A DNA stretch of 32,837 nt from an uncultured Oscillospiraceae bacterium (GCA_910578755.1 CAJTSZ010000007.1:1-32837); one strand, 5' to 3'. Shown: positions 8,302 to 15,916, counted from the stretch's first letter. The notes: a model not told the origin generated them from the sequence alone. A program made the numbers and translations.

Positions 8302-9366
8302 ATGGAACTGATTACAGAAAAACAATCCCTTTGGGAGTATTTGCAGCAAAGCAAAAAGCCTGTGGTGCTGTATGGCATGGGGGACGGGGCGCTGAAGATT
8401 ATGGCGGTGCTGAAACAGTATCAAATTCCCTTGGCGGCCATTTTTGCCAGCGATAATTTTGTGCGGGGCCATTCCTTCCAGGGCTTTCCGGTGCTGCACC
8501 TTGCCGATGTGGAGGCAAAATTTCAGGATTTCATTATTTTAATGGCCTTTGCCATCCATGATGATGGAATGACCCAGTATATCCGCCAAATTGCCGGCCG
8601 CCACGAGTTTTACGCCCCAGATGTGCCTGTAGCTGGGGAAAACCTGTTTACTATGGAATTTTACCGGGTGCACGAAGAACAATTTCAGCAGGTGTATGGC
8701 CTGCTGGCGGACGAACAGTCCCGCCGGGTGTATAGGGATATTTTAAATTATAAAATAAGTGGAAAGCTGTGCTACCTGCAAAGCTGCCAAACTACGGTCC
8801 AGGAGGCTTACGCCAACATTCTGCGGCCAGGGGAAGAGGAAATTTACGCCGATTTAGGGGCCTACAAGGGGGATACCATTGAGGAGCTGCTTACCTACAC
8901 CGGCGGGCGCTGCAAAAAGGTAATTGCCATAGAGCCGGACCGCAAAAACTATAAAAAACTGCTGGCCACTGTGGAACGCCTGGGGTTAAGCCAGGCTGTG
9001 TGCTGTAATGTAGCAGCCTATTCCCAAAAGGGGTTGAGGCTGTTTGCCAGCAAGGCGGGGCGGCAATCGGCCCTAAGCAGCGCCCAGGGGGTGGAAACCC
9101 CTGTGGATTCCTTGGATAATATTTTAAACGGGGAACCGGTAACTTTAATTAACATGGACGTGGAGGGCGGTGAAAAGGAGGCCATAGAGGGCTGCGCCAA
9201 AACCATTGCCGCCTATAAGCCTAAAATGCTTATATCCGCCTACCACCGCAGCGAGGATTTGTTTGCCCTGCCCCTGCAAATCCACGCCCTGCGGCCAGAT
9301 TACCAGTTTTACTTTCGCCATTACCAGTACATCCCCGCCTGGGATACCAACCTGTACTGTGTTTAA
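8302..9366 (+). CDS. FkbM family methyltransferase
   Basis: 354 residues. The N-terminal ~120 residues form a Rossmann-like module (VVLYGMGDGALKI, 21-33) of the kind seen in sugar or metabolite enzymes with FkbM domains. The C-terminal class I methyltransferase has motif I as DLGAYKGDT (184-192) and the motif II acidic site as IAIEPD (208-213), then a VDSLD segment and NMDVEGGEKEAIEG typical of FkbM. It would methylate an oxygen of a small molecule or glycan using SAM; the substrate is not evident. The start at 8302 is preceded by GGGAGG. An upstream in-frame ATG at 8269 has no ribosome site. The next gene starts 19 bases after the stop, so the two are probably co-transcribed. Confidence 0.9.
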   Translation: MELITEKQSLWEYLQQSKKPVVLYGMGDGALKIMAVLKQYQIPLAAIFASDNFVRGHSFQGFPVLHLADVEAKFQDFIILMAFAIHDDGMTQYIRQIAGRHEFYAPDVPVAGENLFTMEFYRVHEEQFQQVYGLLADEQSRRVYRDILNYKISGKLCYLQSCQTTVQEAYANILRPGEEEIYADLGAYKGDTIEELLTYTGGRCKKVIAIEPDRKNYKKLLATVERLGLSQAVCCNVAAYSQKGLRLFASKAGRQSALSSAQGVETPVDSLDNILNGEPVTLINMDVEGGEKEAIEGCAKTIAAYKPKMLISAYHRSEDLFALPLQIHALRPDYQFYFRHYQYIPAWDTNLYCV

Positions 9367-9385
9367 ACGGATAAAAGGAGAAGCT

Positions 9386-10582
9386 ATGGAAAATTTAGAC
9401 GCCCTTTGGGAAGAAATTGCCTGCCAGCTGCCGGATAAAATTATTTTAAGCGGGGGAAAAAATACCCCCTACCAGCGCATTGTGTTTCAAGGCAAGGTCA
9501 TTGACCAAAAACACAGCTACCAAATTGAAAAATACACCGAAAAACAGGTATTCCACCAAAATATTTTGCCGGGGCAGCTGGCAGAAGCCTTAAAGGAATG
9601 GTTCCAGCAGGGCTACCGCCAGTGCAATGCCTTTGCTCCAAAGTTCCAGTACGAGGTTCGCCTTTCCAAAAAGGGGAAGGCCCTGGTGCAGAAAAAGCGC
9701 CTGGCCCAGCCTGGCCCCAGCCGGCTGAAGGAGGGCCACAACAAGGAAAAAAACTATATTTTAAAGGAGGGCACGGTGATTCCCCCTCTGGTGGATTTGG
9801 GCGTGTTTACCGCAGAAGGCAAGGTGGTGCGCTCCATGTACGATAAGTACAAGCAAATCAACCGGTTTATTGAAATTGTAGACGACGCTGCCCAAACCTT
9901 AACACAGGAGGCCCAGGGCAGGGAACTGACTATTATTGACTTTGGCTGCGGCAAATCCTACCTGACCTTTATTTTGTATTACTATTTTACCATGGTAAAA
10001 GGGGCCAAGGTAAAAATGATAGGGCTGGATTTAAAGGAGGACGTCATAGCCAACTGTAGCCAGGTGGCCAAAAAGTACGGCTATGAAGGGCTCTCCTTCC
10101 AGCTGGGGGATATTAACGGCTTCCGGTGGGAGGGGCCTGTGGATATGGTAATTACCCTCCATGCCTGCGATACTGCTACCGACTATGCCCTGTATAACGC
10201 CATTGGCTGGAACACAAAAATGATATTTTCCGTGCCCTGCTGCCAGCACGAGCTCAACGGGCAAATGAACAGCCGCCGCCTTTCCCTGCTTACCCGCTAC
10301 GGGTTAATACAGGAGCGCACCGCCGCCCTGCTTACCGATGCAATCCGGGGGAATTTGCTGGAAGCCTGCGGCTACAAAACCCAGCTGCTGGAGTTTGTGG
10401 ATTTTTCCCATTCCCCAAAAAATATTTTAATCCGGGCGGTGCGGGGCAAGGTTTCCCCGCCAAAAAGGGCGGAGGCCTTGGCGGAGGTACAGCGGGCCAT
10501 GGAGGAATTCCACCTTTCCCCCACCTTGTACCGCCTTCTGGCGGAAAAGGGGCTGATAAGCCCCCAGCCTGAACTGCGCTGA
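9386..10582 (+). CDS. Class I SAM-dependent methyltransferase, Methyltransf_32 type
   Basis: 398 residues. A ~125-residue N-terminal region of unknown function precedes the methyltransferase fold: motif I is IIDFGCGKSYLTF (183-195), followed by GLDLKEDV and ITLHACDTATDYAL, and the family mark VPCCQHEL. This combination is known from the Methyltransf_32/METTL25-like group, whose bacterial substrates are not established. The start is ATG 9386 with AAAGGAG at 9374-9380; the frame opens further upstream, but that part overlaps the FkbM gene and has no ribosome site. The C-terminal ~40 residues are lysine/glutamate-rich. There is no terminator after the stop, where a repeat cluster begins. Confidence 0.88.
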   Translation: MENLDALWEEIACQLPDKIILSGGKNTPYQRIVFQGKVIDQKHSYQIEKYTEKQVFHQNILPGQLAEALKEWFQQGYRQCNAFAPKFQYEVRLSKKGKALVQKKRLAQPGPSRLKEGHNKEKNYILKEGTVIPPLVDLGVFTAEGKVVRSMYDKYKQINRFIEIVDDAAQTLTQEAQGRELTIIDFGCGKSYLTFILYYYFTMVKGAKVKMIGLDLKEDVIANCSQVAKKYGYEGLSFQLGDINGFRWEGPVDMVITLHACDTATDYALYNAIGWNTKMIFSVPCCQHELNGQMNSRRLSLLTRYGLIQERTAALLTDAIRGNLLEACGYKTQLLEFVDFSHSPKNILIRAVRGKVSPPKRAEALAEVQRAMEEFHLSPTLYRLLAEKGLISPQPELR

Positions 10583-10597
10583 AAATAAGTCCCAATT

Positions 10598-10683
10598 CGG
10601 CATTGACAAAGTGGTTAGGCCTGCCCAATTCAAAAATACAGTTCAGCGCCAATTTAGGGCGCGGGCCTTATTAAGCAATGGTT
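10598..10683. repeat. MITE-like element III (short, degenerate)
   Basis: The right end (TTAAGCAATGGTT, 10671-10683) resembles the right ends of elements I and II. An internal segment 10639-10663 (CAGTTCAGCGCCAATTTAGG) matches 10895-10918 of element II at most positions. The left end is poorly defined, near ATTGACAAAGTGGTTAG. Confidence 0.4.
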
Positions 10684-10952
10684 CCATCGTTTGACAAGGG
10701 TTAACACGGTTTTTCAAGGTTAAAGCACCCGGTAACGGCTTTTTTGGAGTTTTGCAACATACTAAACCTATAGCGGTGCAAAAGGCCAACTGCCAGCTCC
10801 ACAAAAAACTCCAAAGGACCTGCCAGTGTTCATAAATGGGGGCTGGCAAGGCCGCAGGGTGCAGGCGGGCTGACGCCCGCCAAAGCCGAGAACGCAGTCC
10901 AGTGCCTATTTAGGGGCGCCGGCAGGCGGGTTTACCCTTGTTAAGCGATGGT
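10684..10952. repeat. MITE-like element II
   Basis: The left end CCATCGTTTGACAAGGG (10684-10700) and the reverse complement of the right end, ACCATCGCTTAACAAGGG (10935-10952), are imperfect inverted repeats. The first ~26 bases match the left end of element I. The 269-bp interior has no usable ORF. It abuts element III and ends 14 bases before the SMI1/KNR4 gene, whose ribosome site directly follows the right end. Confidence 0.6.
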
Positions 10953-10966
10953 TAGGAGAGGAAATA

Positions 10967-11620
10967 ATGGCATTCTGTTATAAGGAAATAGCAGCAATAT
11001 TGAAACAGGCACACTGTATTGACCAAAAATGTGAGTTATTTGGCGCATCAAGGCATCAATATAAGCTGAACCCGCCAATCAACGCGGAAGTTGCCCGTTC
11101 GGTGGAGGAAACATATCAATTTACATTTCCAGAGGATTATTTCCAGTTTATCACCCAGGTTGCTAACGGAGGCGCGGGCCCTGATTATGGGATTATGCCC
11201 TTTGAGGATTCTCTTATGAGTGGAGCGTACAACAATTTCCAGGAAGCATATAAACGCAGCCTGAAAACACCCTTTGCACCGCGGCCCATGCTGCCGGAAG
11301 AAGCGGAAAGCAGTTCTTTTTCTAAGGAGGCTTACCAACAAAACCCCGATAAATTTTTCATCTATAAAAAAGGGGACGACGCCATTTGCGATACAGACGG
11401 CTTTTTTGTTTTGGGAACCCATGGGTGCCAATGGGACTTTGGCCTCGTTGTATCCGGCCAGAGAAAGGGGCAAATATTCACCACGGACAATGAAGGCGCT
11501 TATTTTTTTAGGGCGTACAGCTTTTATGAATTTTATCAGCAGTGGCTTGATTGGCTTTCGGATAAAGAGAATGTTCAAAAGGAATTGGCGATGTGGCATA
11601 AACTGGGGCAGAAAAAATAA
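10967..11620 (+). CDS. SMI1/KNR4 (SUKH) family protein
   Basis: 217 residues with the SUKH pattern: the stretch VARSVEETYQFTFPEDYFQF is followed by a GG turn (ANGGAGPDYGIMPFED) and, later, FVLGTHGCQWDFGLVVSG. SUKH proteins often serve as immunity proteins to polymorphic or contact-dependent toxins, but many are orphans with other roles; no toxin gene is visible next to it. The start ATG 10967 follows AGGAG at 10955-10959. It is AT-richer than its neighbours and sits directly behind a repeat cluster, consistent with an acquired gene. It converges on rpoN with a shared hairpin downstream. Confidence 0.85.
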   Translation: MAFCYKEIAAILKQAHCIDQKCELFGASRHQYKLNPPINAEVARSVEETYQFTFPEDYFQFITQVANGGAGPDYGIMPFEDSLMSGAYNNFQEAYKRSLKTPFAPRPMLPEEAESSSFSKEAYQQNPDKFFIYKKGDDAICDTDGFFVLGTHGCQWDFGLVVSGQRKGQIFTTDNEGAYFFRAYSFYEFYQQWLDWLSDKENVQKELAMWHKLGQKK

Positions 11621-11670
11621 AGCCTGTTAATATCATATTGCCATTCATACGGCATAAGAACACAAAAAAT

Positions 11671-11713
11671 AAACGGCAGTAACCAAGAAATACTCTCCCG
11701 GTTACTGCCGTTT
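11671..11713. terminator. Intrinsic terminator between SMI1/KNR4 gene and rpoN
   Basis: Stem of 14 bp (11671-11684 with 11700-11713, AAACGGCAGTAACC) and a 15-base loop. On the minus strand it is followed by an A/T-rich tail with six T in a row, so it ends rpoN; it may also stop the convergent plus-strand gene. Confidence 0.85.
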
Positions 11714-11721
11714 GCTGTGTG

Positions 11722-13086
11722 CTATTGGTGGTTGTGGCCGCAGGAACAGGGCTCCTCCTGGCCGCAGTTCAGGTTCAGGCGGCTGTTGGCGTCGGGAACG
11801 CCCATTTGGCCCCGGTATTTTTCCACAAGGCCCGTGGATACACTGAAGCCCCGGCTCCAAAGGATTTGGGAGATTTTTTGGTCAGTATAGGGGGAATCCT
11901 CCCATTCCGAAGCAAAAATTTCCTCCATAGCCTTTTTCACCTTAAATATATTGATATGCTCTTGGGTGTTGGTGCTTTCCTGTAGGAAAAAGGCCAGGGG
12001 GTACACGCCGTAAGGGCATTGCAGGTATTTGTTTTTAATGGTGCGGTGTACGGTTTTATCCTGTATTCCCAGTTCCTGGGCAATGGAGTTTACTGTAACC
12101 ATATTCAAGTATTGGGGGCCGTATTTTAAAAACGGTTCCTGCCGGGCCATAATGGCGCGGGCAACCTTTAACAGGGTGGTTCCCCGTATTTCTACGCACT
12201 GGCGCAGCCATTTGGCCTTACTGGTGTTTTCCTTAATATATTCCGTAAGGGCAGGGTCCTGGGAACGGCGGGCCATATCCATATATTCTTGGCTCAGCTG
12301 AATTTGCGGGGTGTTAAATTGGCAAAGCAGCACCTGGTAGTATTGGGGGAACTTGGTCACCAGCACATCCGGGGTAATGTAGAAGGGCAAATCCTCCCTG
12401 TGAAAAGCAGAACCGGGGCGGGGGTTTAATTCTCTTATGATGCGCCAGGTGTTTTCCACCTCGGCCAAGGGCGCCTGTTCCGCCAGGGCAACCTCTTGCA
12501 AGCGGCCTTCCTGCAATTCTTCCAAGTGCCTGGAAAGCATAGTGCGGGCCAAACGGTATTCCGGCCCCTCCTGTAGTTGGAGCTTTAAACATTCCGCCAA
12601 GGAAAAGGCGCCTACCCCCCTGGGGGAGAGGCTTTGTACAATGTCCAAGGCGGCCTCCACTGTATTTTGGGGCAGGGACATTTGCTCCAGCAGTTCCTCT
12701 TTGGTACAGGTAATGTAGCCGTCGTCGTTTATGTTATCTATAATTTGGGCAGCAATGGCCATAATGTTGGGCTCTAGGGGAAGGGCCTTTAGCTGGGCCA
12801 AAAGCCCCTGGGGCAGGGTCTCGCTGGGAAAGGACGCCTTTGGCTGCTGGGGCGGCAGGTCCTTGCTGTAGGAAATGGTGTTTTCCTCTTCCTGCTGTTC
12901 CAGCCAATCCATTTTGCGCTGGAACAGTTTGCTTTTGCTGTCGTCCGGGGAGAGGCTTTCCATTTCGATCATGGGGTTTTCCATCATTTTGCCTGCCAAA
13001 TATTCAGAAAGCTGGGCGTTGCTCATTTGCAGTATCTGTAAGGACTGCTGAATTTTAGGGTCCAGCTGGTTTTGTTTTTCCGACAT
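11722..13086 (-). CDS. rpoN: RNA polymerase sigma-54 factor
   Basis: 454 residues with the three RpoN parts. Region I is glutamine/leucine-rich (KIQQSLQILQMSNAQLSEYL, 11-30) and contacts enhancer-binding proteins; an acidic linker follows; then come the core-binding domain and the DNA-binding domain with a helix-turn-helix (SIAQELGIQDKTVHRTIKNKY) and PYGVYPLAFFL. The C-terminal RpoN box, normally ARRTVAKYR, reads STGLVEKYR (417-425), so the two arginines that contact the -24 element are missing. After it comes an extra Cys/His tail (Cys441, 447, 449; His451, 453). The start is ATG 13084-13086; AAGGAG lies 12 bases upstream, a slightly long spacing. No enhancer-binding protein gene is in the window. 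Confidence 0.93.
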   Translation of the reverse strand: MSEKQNQLDPKIQQSLQILQMSNAQLSEYLAGKMMENPMIEMESLSPDDSKSKLFQRKMDWLEQQEEENTISYSKDLPPQQPKASFPSETLPQGLLAQLKALPLEPNIMAIAAQIIDNINDDGYITCTKEELLEQMSLPQNTVEAALDIVQSLSPRGVGAFSLAECLKLQLQEGPEYRLARTMLSRHLEELQEGRLQEVALAEQAPLAEVENTWRIIRELNPRPGSAFHREDLPFYITPDVLVTKFPQYYQVLLCQFNTPQIQLSQEYMDMARRSQDPALTEYIKENTSKAKWLRQCVEIRGTTLLKVARAIMARQEPFLKYGPQYLNMVTVNSIAQELGIQDKTVHRTIKNKYLQCPYGVYPLAFFLQESTNTQEHINIFKVKKAMEEIFASEWEDSPYTDQKISQILWSRGFSVSTGLVEKYRGQMGVPDANSRLNLNCGQEEPCSCGHNHQ

Positions 13087-13250
13087 AATAATAAAATGCT
13101 CCTTTCCAATAACTATAGGCTTTAAAGGCAGTGCTGCCTTTTTATTGCTTTCATGGGTTCCCAAATCCCTGACTGTGCTGTTGGGGCTTACCCAGCCCCA
13201 AACCCCCGGCCCCTTTCTTTTGTGTGAAAAGAAAGGGGGAAAGAAACAGC
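13087..13250. other. Upstream region of rpoN with a 12-bp hairpin
   Basis: No gene. It holds a perfect hairpin at 13210-13238 (CCCCTTTCTTTT with AAAAGAAAGGGG, loop GTGTG). Before it is a G/C-rich stretch similar to that before twin-hairpin copy 2. Confidence 0.5.
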
Positions 13251-13302
13251 AATTCAGCGGGGATACCCGCTGAATTGGCAGCAAGTTCGCTTTACGAACT
13301 TG
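13251..13302. repeat. Twin-hairpin repeat, copy 3
   Basis: First stem 13251-13261 with 13266-13276 (AATTCAGCGGG), second stem 13282-13289 with 13295-13302 (CAAGTTCG with CGAACTTG). It has the same order and the same AGCAAGTT junction as copies 1 and 2 but different arm sequences. Confidence 0.65.
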
Positions 13303-13346
13303 TGGGGTCACCCCTGGGCCCCAAATTTGATGGTGGCTCTCAACAA

Positions 13347-13439
13347 GCGGCGGTTAGCCGCACTCAAAAAGCGTATTGATTTCCATAGGCCCCATGCTAC
13401 GCATGGACAAATGGCCATGGAAAGTGGAACGCTTTTTTT
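13347..13439 (+). other. Nested stem structure ending in T7
   Basis: A small hairpin (13347-13351 with 13357-13361) is followed by a nested set of stems: 13366-13373 with 13430-13437, 13380-13386 with 13417-13423, 13388-13391 with 13413-13416, and 13392-13397 with 13401-13406. The outer stem runs into TTTTTTT (13433-13439). It could be the 3' end of a small structured RNA on the plus strand or a large terminator; no promoter for it was found. Confidence 0.4.
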
Positions 13440-13476
13440 CGTGAGGCTAAGTTTGCCCAAAGGAGGGGGCAGTAAA

Positions 13477-13565
13477 CCGTTCAGTGAACGGCTGCAAGTT
13501 TGCCTACAGCAAACATTACGATAGCTTTGTTAGGGGTATGGTAAGTTTGGCAAAGCCAAACTTGT
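13477..13565. repeat. Twin-hairpin related palindromes, copies 4 and 5
   Basis: Copy 4: CCGTTCAGTGAACGG (13477-13491) followed by GTTTGC/GCAAAC (13498-13503 with 13509-13514). Copy 5: a single stem AAGTTTGGC with GCCAAACTT (13543-13551 with 13555-13563), with arms identical to the second stem of copy 2. Confidence 0.5.
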
Positions 13566-13707
13566 AGCCTCGCCTGCGCTCGGCATTACCCAGCTTTCGG
13601 GCTCTAACGGTTAGGGCTGCTACAGCATTGAAGATAACCGCCTTGCGGCTATTATGCCACAAAGCGCAGCGCGCAGTGGTATAATTGGCGGTTTTGCCGG
13701 TTGCAAT
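13566..13707. other. Gene-free G/C-rich spacer
   Basis: No ORF with a ribosome site. The sequence has several short self-complementary stretches (for example around 13635-13700) but no clear single fold. Confidence 0.35.
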
Positions 13708-13753
13708 AGCTGGGCATCTGCCCAGCTAAGACAGTTGGGTATAACCCAACTGT
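13708..13753. repeat. Twin-hairpin repeat, copy 6
   Basis: Stem 13708-13715 with 13720-13727 (AGCTGGGC/GCCCAGCT), then after AAG a stem 13731-13740 with 13744-13753 (ACAGTTGGGT with ACCCAACTGT). It has the same two-hairpin architecture as copies 1 to 3. Confidence 0.55.
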
Positions 13754-13808
13754 AACATAATAAAGCTATTTTTGCCAGCTGGAGCAAGGCGAACGCCATT
13801 GAAACATG

Positions 13809-13853
13809 ATAACGACTTTGTCGTTATTATAACACGAAAAAAGTTTTTATCAA
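13809..13853 (-). promoter_or_regulatory. Minus-strand promoter with overlapping palindrome
   Basis: On the minus strand TTGATA (13848-13853) and TATAAT (13826-13831) are 16 bases apart. A perfect palindrome ATAACGAC-TTT-GTCGTTAT (13809-13827) covers the expected start point. It could be an operator or the first hairpin of the transcript. Transcription would run toward rpoN, 720 bases away, through the hairpin-rich region. Confidence 0.55.
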
Positions 13854-13968
13854 AAAAATTTGAACAATCTGCCCCTATTTTGGCGAAAAGATATTTTAAA
13901 CCGCGTTTTTTTGTGTTTTTCGCATAAAAAACCAACTATTTTTCAGCAGGTAAAGCAGAGTAATTTTC

Positions 13969-13997
13969 TTGCTTTTGGGGGGAGTTTGGTCTATACT
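13969..13997 (+). promoter_or_regulatory. Promoter of the M42 peptidase gene
   Basis: TTGCTT (13969-13974) and TATACT (13992-13997) with 17 bases between them, about 100 bases before the ATG. Confidence 0.65.
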
Positions 13998-14100
13998 AAG
14001 TACCATGTAAGCTGTTAAATTTGCCCACATGGCAGAGGTGCTTCCTTTGCCCGGCAAAGGAAAAATAAAATAAAGCTACATAAACAGGAGGGTATTTACT

Positions 14101-15168
14101 ATGAACTCATTAAAAATGATTGAGGAACTTTCCAACGCTTACGGCGCTCCCGGCTTTGAGGACGAAGTGCTTTTGGTAGGCAGAAAATACGGCGAAGCAT
14201 TTGCCGATATTTCTGAGGACAGCATCCGCAACCTGTACTTCAGAAGAAAAACAAACACAGGCAACAAGCCGGTTGTTTTGCTGGACGCCCACAGCGACGA
14301 ATGTGCATTTATGATTTCTGCCATTAAACCAAACGGCACATTAAAGTTTATTTCCCTTGGCGGTTGGTCTGCCAACAATGTTTCCGCCCATAAAGTGCTG
14401 GTTCGCAACCAGGACGGCAAATGGATCCCCGGCGTTGTTGCCGCAAAACCGGTTCACTTTATGCACGGCAATGAGAAAAACCAGCCCTTAAGCATTGACA
14501 GTATGGTAATTGACGTAGGCGCAACCTCCCAGCAGGAAGTGGAAGAAATTTTTAAAATCCACATTGCTGCCCCAGTTGTTCCCGATGTTACCTTTGAATA
14601 CAACGAGCAAACAGAAGTAATGCTGGGCAAAGCCTTTGACTGCCGCATTGGCTGCGCTTGTGTTTTGGAAACCATGGACAATTTGAAGGATGCAGATTTA
14701 AAGGTTGACGTTGTAGGCAGCTTTTCTACCCAAGAAGAAATTGGCGCACGGGGCGCTGTTGTTGTGGCCAATACCGTAAAACCAGACATTGCCATTGTGT
14801 TTGAAGGCTGCCCTGCCGACGATACCTTTGCCGACGGCTGCGACTCTCAAACAGGGATGAAAAAAGGCCCAATGCTCCGCCACATTGACATGAAAATGGT
14901 TACAAACCCAAGGTTTATGAAATTTGCCCTGGAAATTGGCAAAAAATATAACCTGGATTTCCAGGAGGCTATCCGTTCCGGCGGTTCTACCAATGGCGCG
15001 CCAATCCACACCTCCAACCACAGTGTGCCAGTTATTGTTATTGGCGTACCGGTGCGTTATGCTCATTCCCACCATTGCTTCACCGCAATGTCCGACTACC
15101 GCAACGCGGTTGCCCTGGCTACAGAAATTGTAAAAGCCCTGGATGCCGATATGATTGGCAGCTTCTAA
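14101..15168 (+). CDS. M42 family metallopeptidase (glutamyl aminopeptidase/endoglucanase M type)
   Basis: 355 residues of a cytoplasmic di-metal aminopeptidase that usually forms a tetrahedral dodecamer. The expected ligands are present: His64 in LLDAHSDE, bridging Asp180 in AFDCRIGC, catalytic Glu212 and Glu213 in STQEEIGARG, an acidic site near Asp240 in FEGCPADD, and His322 in RYAHSHH. Length is normal. AGGAGGG lies 7 bases before the ATG. Codon use (GAA, AAA, GTT) suggests good expression. The gene is a single transcription unit with its own promoter and a strong terminator. M42 enzymes clear peptides left by proteases; its own substrate preference cannot be read from the sequence. Confidence 0.93.
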   Translation: MNSLKMIEELSNAYGAPGFEDEVLLVGRKYGEAFADISEDSIRNLYFRRKTNTGNKPVVLLDAHSDECAFMISAIKPNGTLKFISLGGWSANNVSAHKVLVRNQDGKWIPGVVAAKPVHFMHGNEKNQPLSIDSMVIDVGATSQQEVEEIFKIHIAAPVVPDVTFEYNEQTEVMLGKAFDCRIGCACVLETMDNLKDADLKVDVVGSFSTQEEIGARGAVVVANTVKPDIAIVFEGCPADDTFADGCDSQTGMKKGPMLRHIDMKMVTNPRFMKFALEIGKKYNLDFQEAIRSGGSTNGAPIHTSNHSVPVIVIGVPVRYAHSHHCFTAMSDYRNAVALATEIVKALDADMIGSF

Positions 15169-15193
15169 AATAAAATATTGCTCTTTGTCATCC

Positions 15194-15227
15194 CCTGCCT
15201 GTGTTTTTTCACAGGCAGGTTTTTTTA
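15194..15227 (+). terminator. Terminator of the M42 peptidase gene
   Basis: A 10-bp perfect stem CCTGCCTGTG/CACAGGCAGG with loop TTTTTT, followed by eight T (15220-15227). Confidence 0.93.
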
Positions 15228-15529
15228 TTGTTTCACAATAAAAAACTGATGTGTAGGCGGATTCGGGCTGTAACGAAGCAATTTTCGCAAGTTTTGCAGG
15301 CGGAGCCAAAAAACTTGTAAGGGGCGTTTATATAGTTTCGTTTTGCACAAATAATTTGCGCCCCGTTCTGCCTTATGCACAAAAAACTGCTTTGCTCAAC
15401 TATTTTTTATATTGTTGTGAACGGCAGGCCCTTGGGTAAACCGCTGGTAGAGCAGGGTAAACTGCTCTTCGGTTGTATGGGCAAGCAGGCATGGTACCAT
15501 AAATGTAAAAAGGAAAGGAGAAAAACACA
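15228..15529. other. Spacer with hairpin repeat copy 7 and a nested stem before the XRE gene
   Basis: The 302 bases hold no convincing gene. Near 15288-15317 is a CAAGTTTT/AAAACTTG hairpin of the twin-hairpin family, followed by TAAGGGG. At about 15430-15480 three nested stems can form: GCCC/GGGC, ACCG/CGGT and AGAGCAG/CTGCTCT around the loop GGTAAA. The latter lies ~50 bases before the XRE start and may be part of its leader. Confidence 0.45.
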
Positions 15530-15916
15530 ATGAAAAAACAAAGCTTTGGCAGCAGGGTGGCCCTTTGGCGCAAAGAAAAGGGAATGACCCAGCTGGAACT
15601 GGCCCAGCAAATGGGTGTTACAGATAAGGCGGTATCTAAATGGGAGAGGGACCTCTCCTTTCCCGATGTTGCCATGCTGCCCAGGCTGGCGGAAATTTTT
15701 AACGTAACCGTGGAGGAACTGATGCAGGAAAAGGCAGCTGGCAGCAAAACCTTGGAGGTGCTGCCTCTTGCCTTAAAGGGGGTAGCCTTAGCCATGGGGG
15801 TAGCTGTCGCGGTTCTTTCGGCCATAGGGAATTTGGAGCCGGCGAAAGGGGTTGCCATGCTGGGCATTGGGCAGGTTTGCTTGGCGGCAATACAGCTTTT
15901 AAAAACCGAAAAATAA
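15530..15916 (+). CDS. XRE family transcriptional regulator with hydrophobic C-terminus
   Basis: 128 residues. Residues ~8-62 are a Cro/CI-type helix-turn-helix: RVALWRKEKGMTQLELAQQM, then VTDKAVSKWERDLSFPDVAMLPRLAEIFNV. This form is typical of Firmicutes regulators. Residues ~75-125 are hydrophobic, with two short possible membrane segments (LPLALKGVALAMGVAVAVLS and VAMLGIGQVCLAAIQLL), so the protein may be membrane-tethered. AAAGGAGAAAAACACA precedes the ATG. It is a single gene ended by an 18-bp terminator stem that includes its stop codon. The target is unknown; nearest downstream is the MCP gene. Confidence 0.88.
   Translation: MKKQSFGSRVALWRKEKGMTQLELAQQMGVTDKAVSKWERDLSFPDVAMLPRLAEIFNVTVEELMQEKAAGSKTLEVLPLALKGVALAMGVAVAVLSAIGNLEPAKGVAMLGIGQVCLAAIQLLKTEK

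Noticed and set aside
13300..13524. 74-codon plus-strand open frame upstream of rpoN
   Set aside because: It runs through twin-hairpin and nested-stem sequence, has no ribosome site and no recognisable protein pattern.
15400..15501. Short minus-strand frame reading MVPCLLAHTTEEQFTLLYQR, as a small gene
   Set aside because: It has no ribosome site and lies in a stem structure before the XRE gene; it could be a remnant but there is no support.
15340..15529. T-box or other known riboswitch before the XRE gene
   Set aside because: No T-box sequence or terminator is present; only nested stems of unknown meaning.
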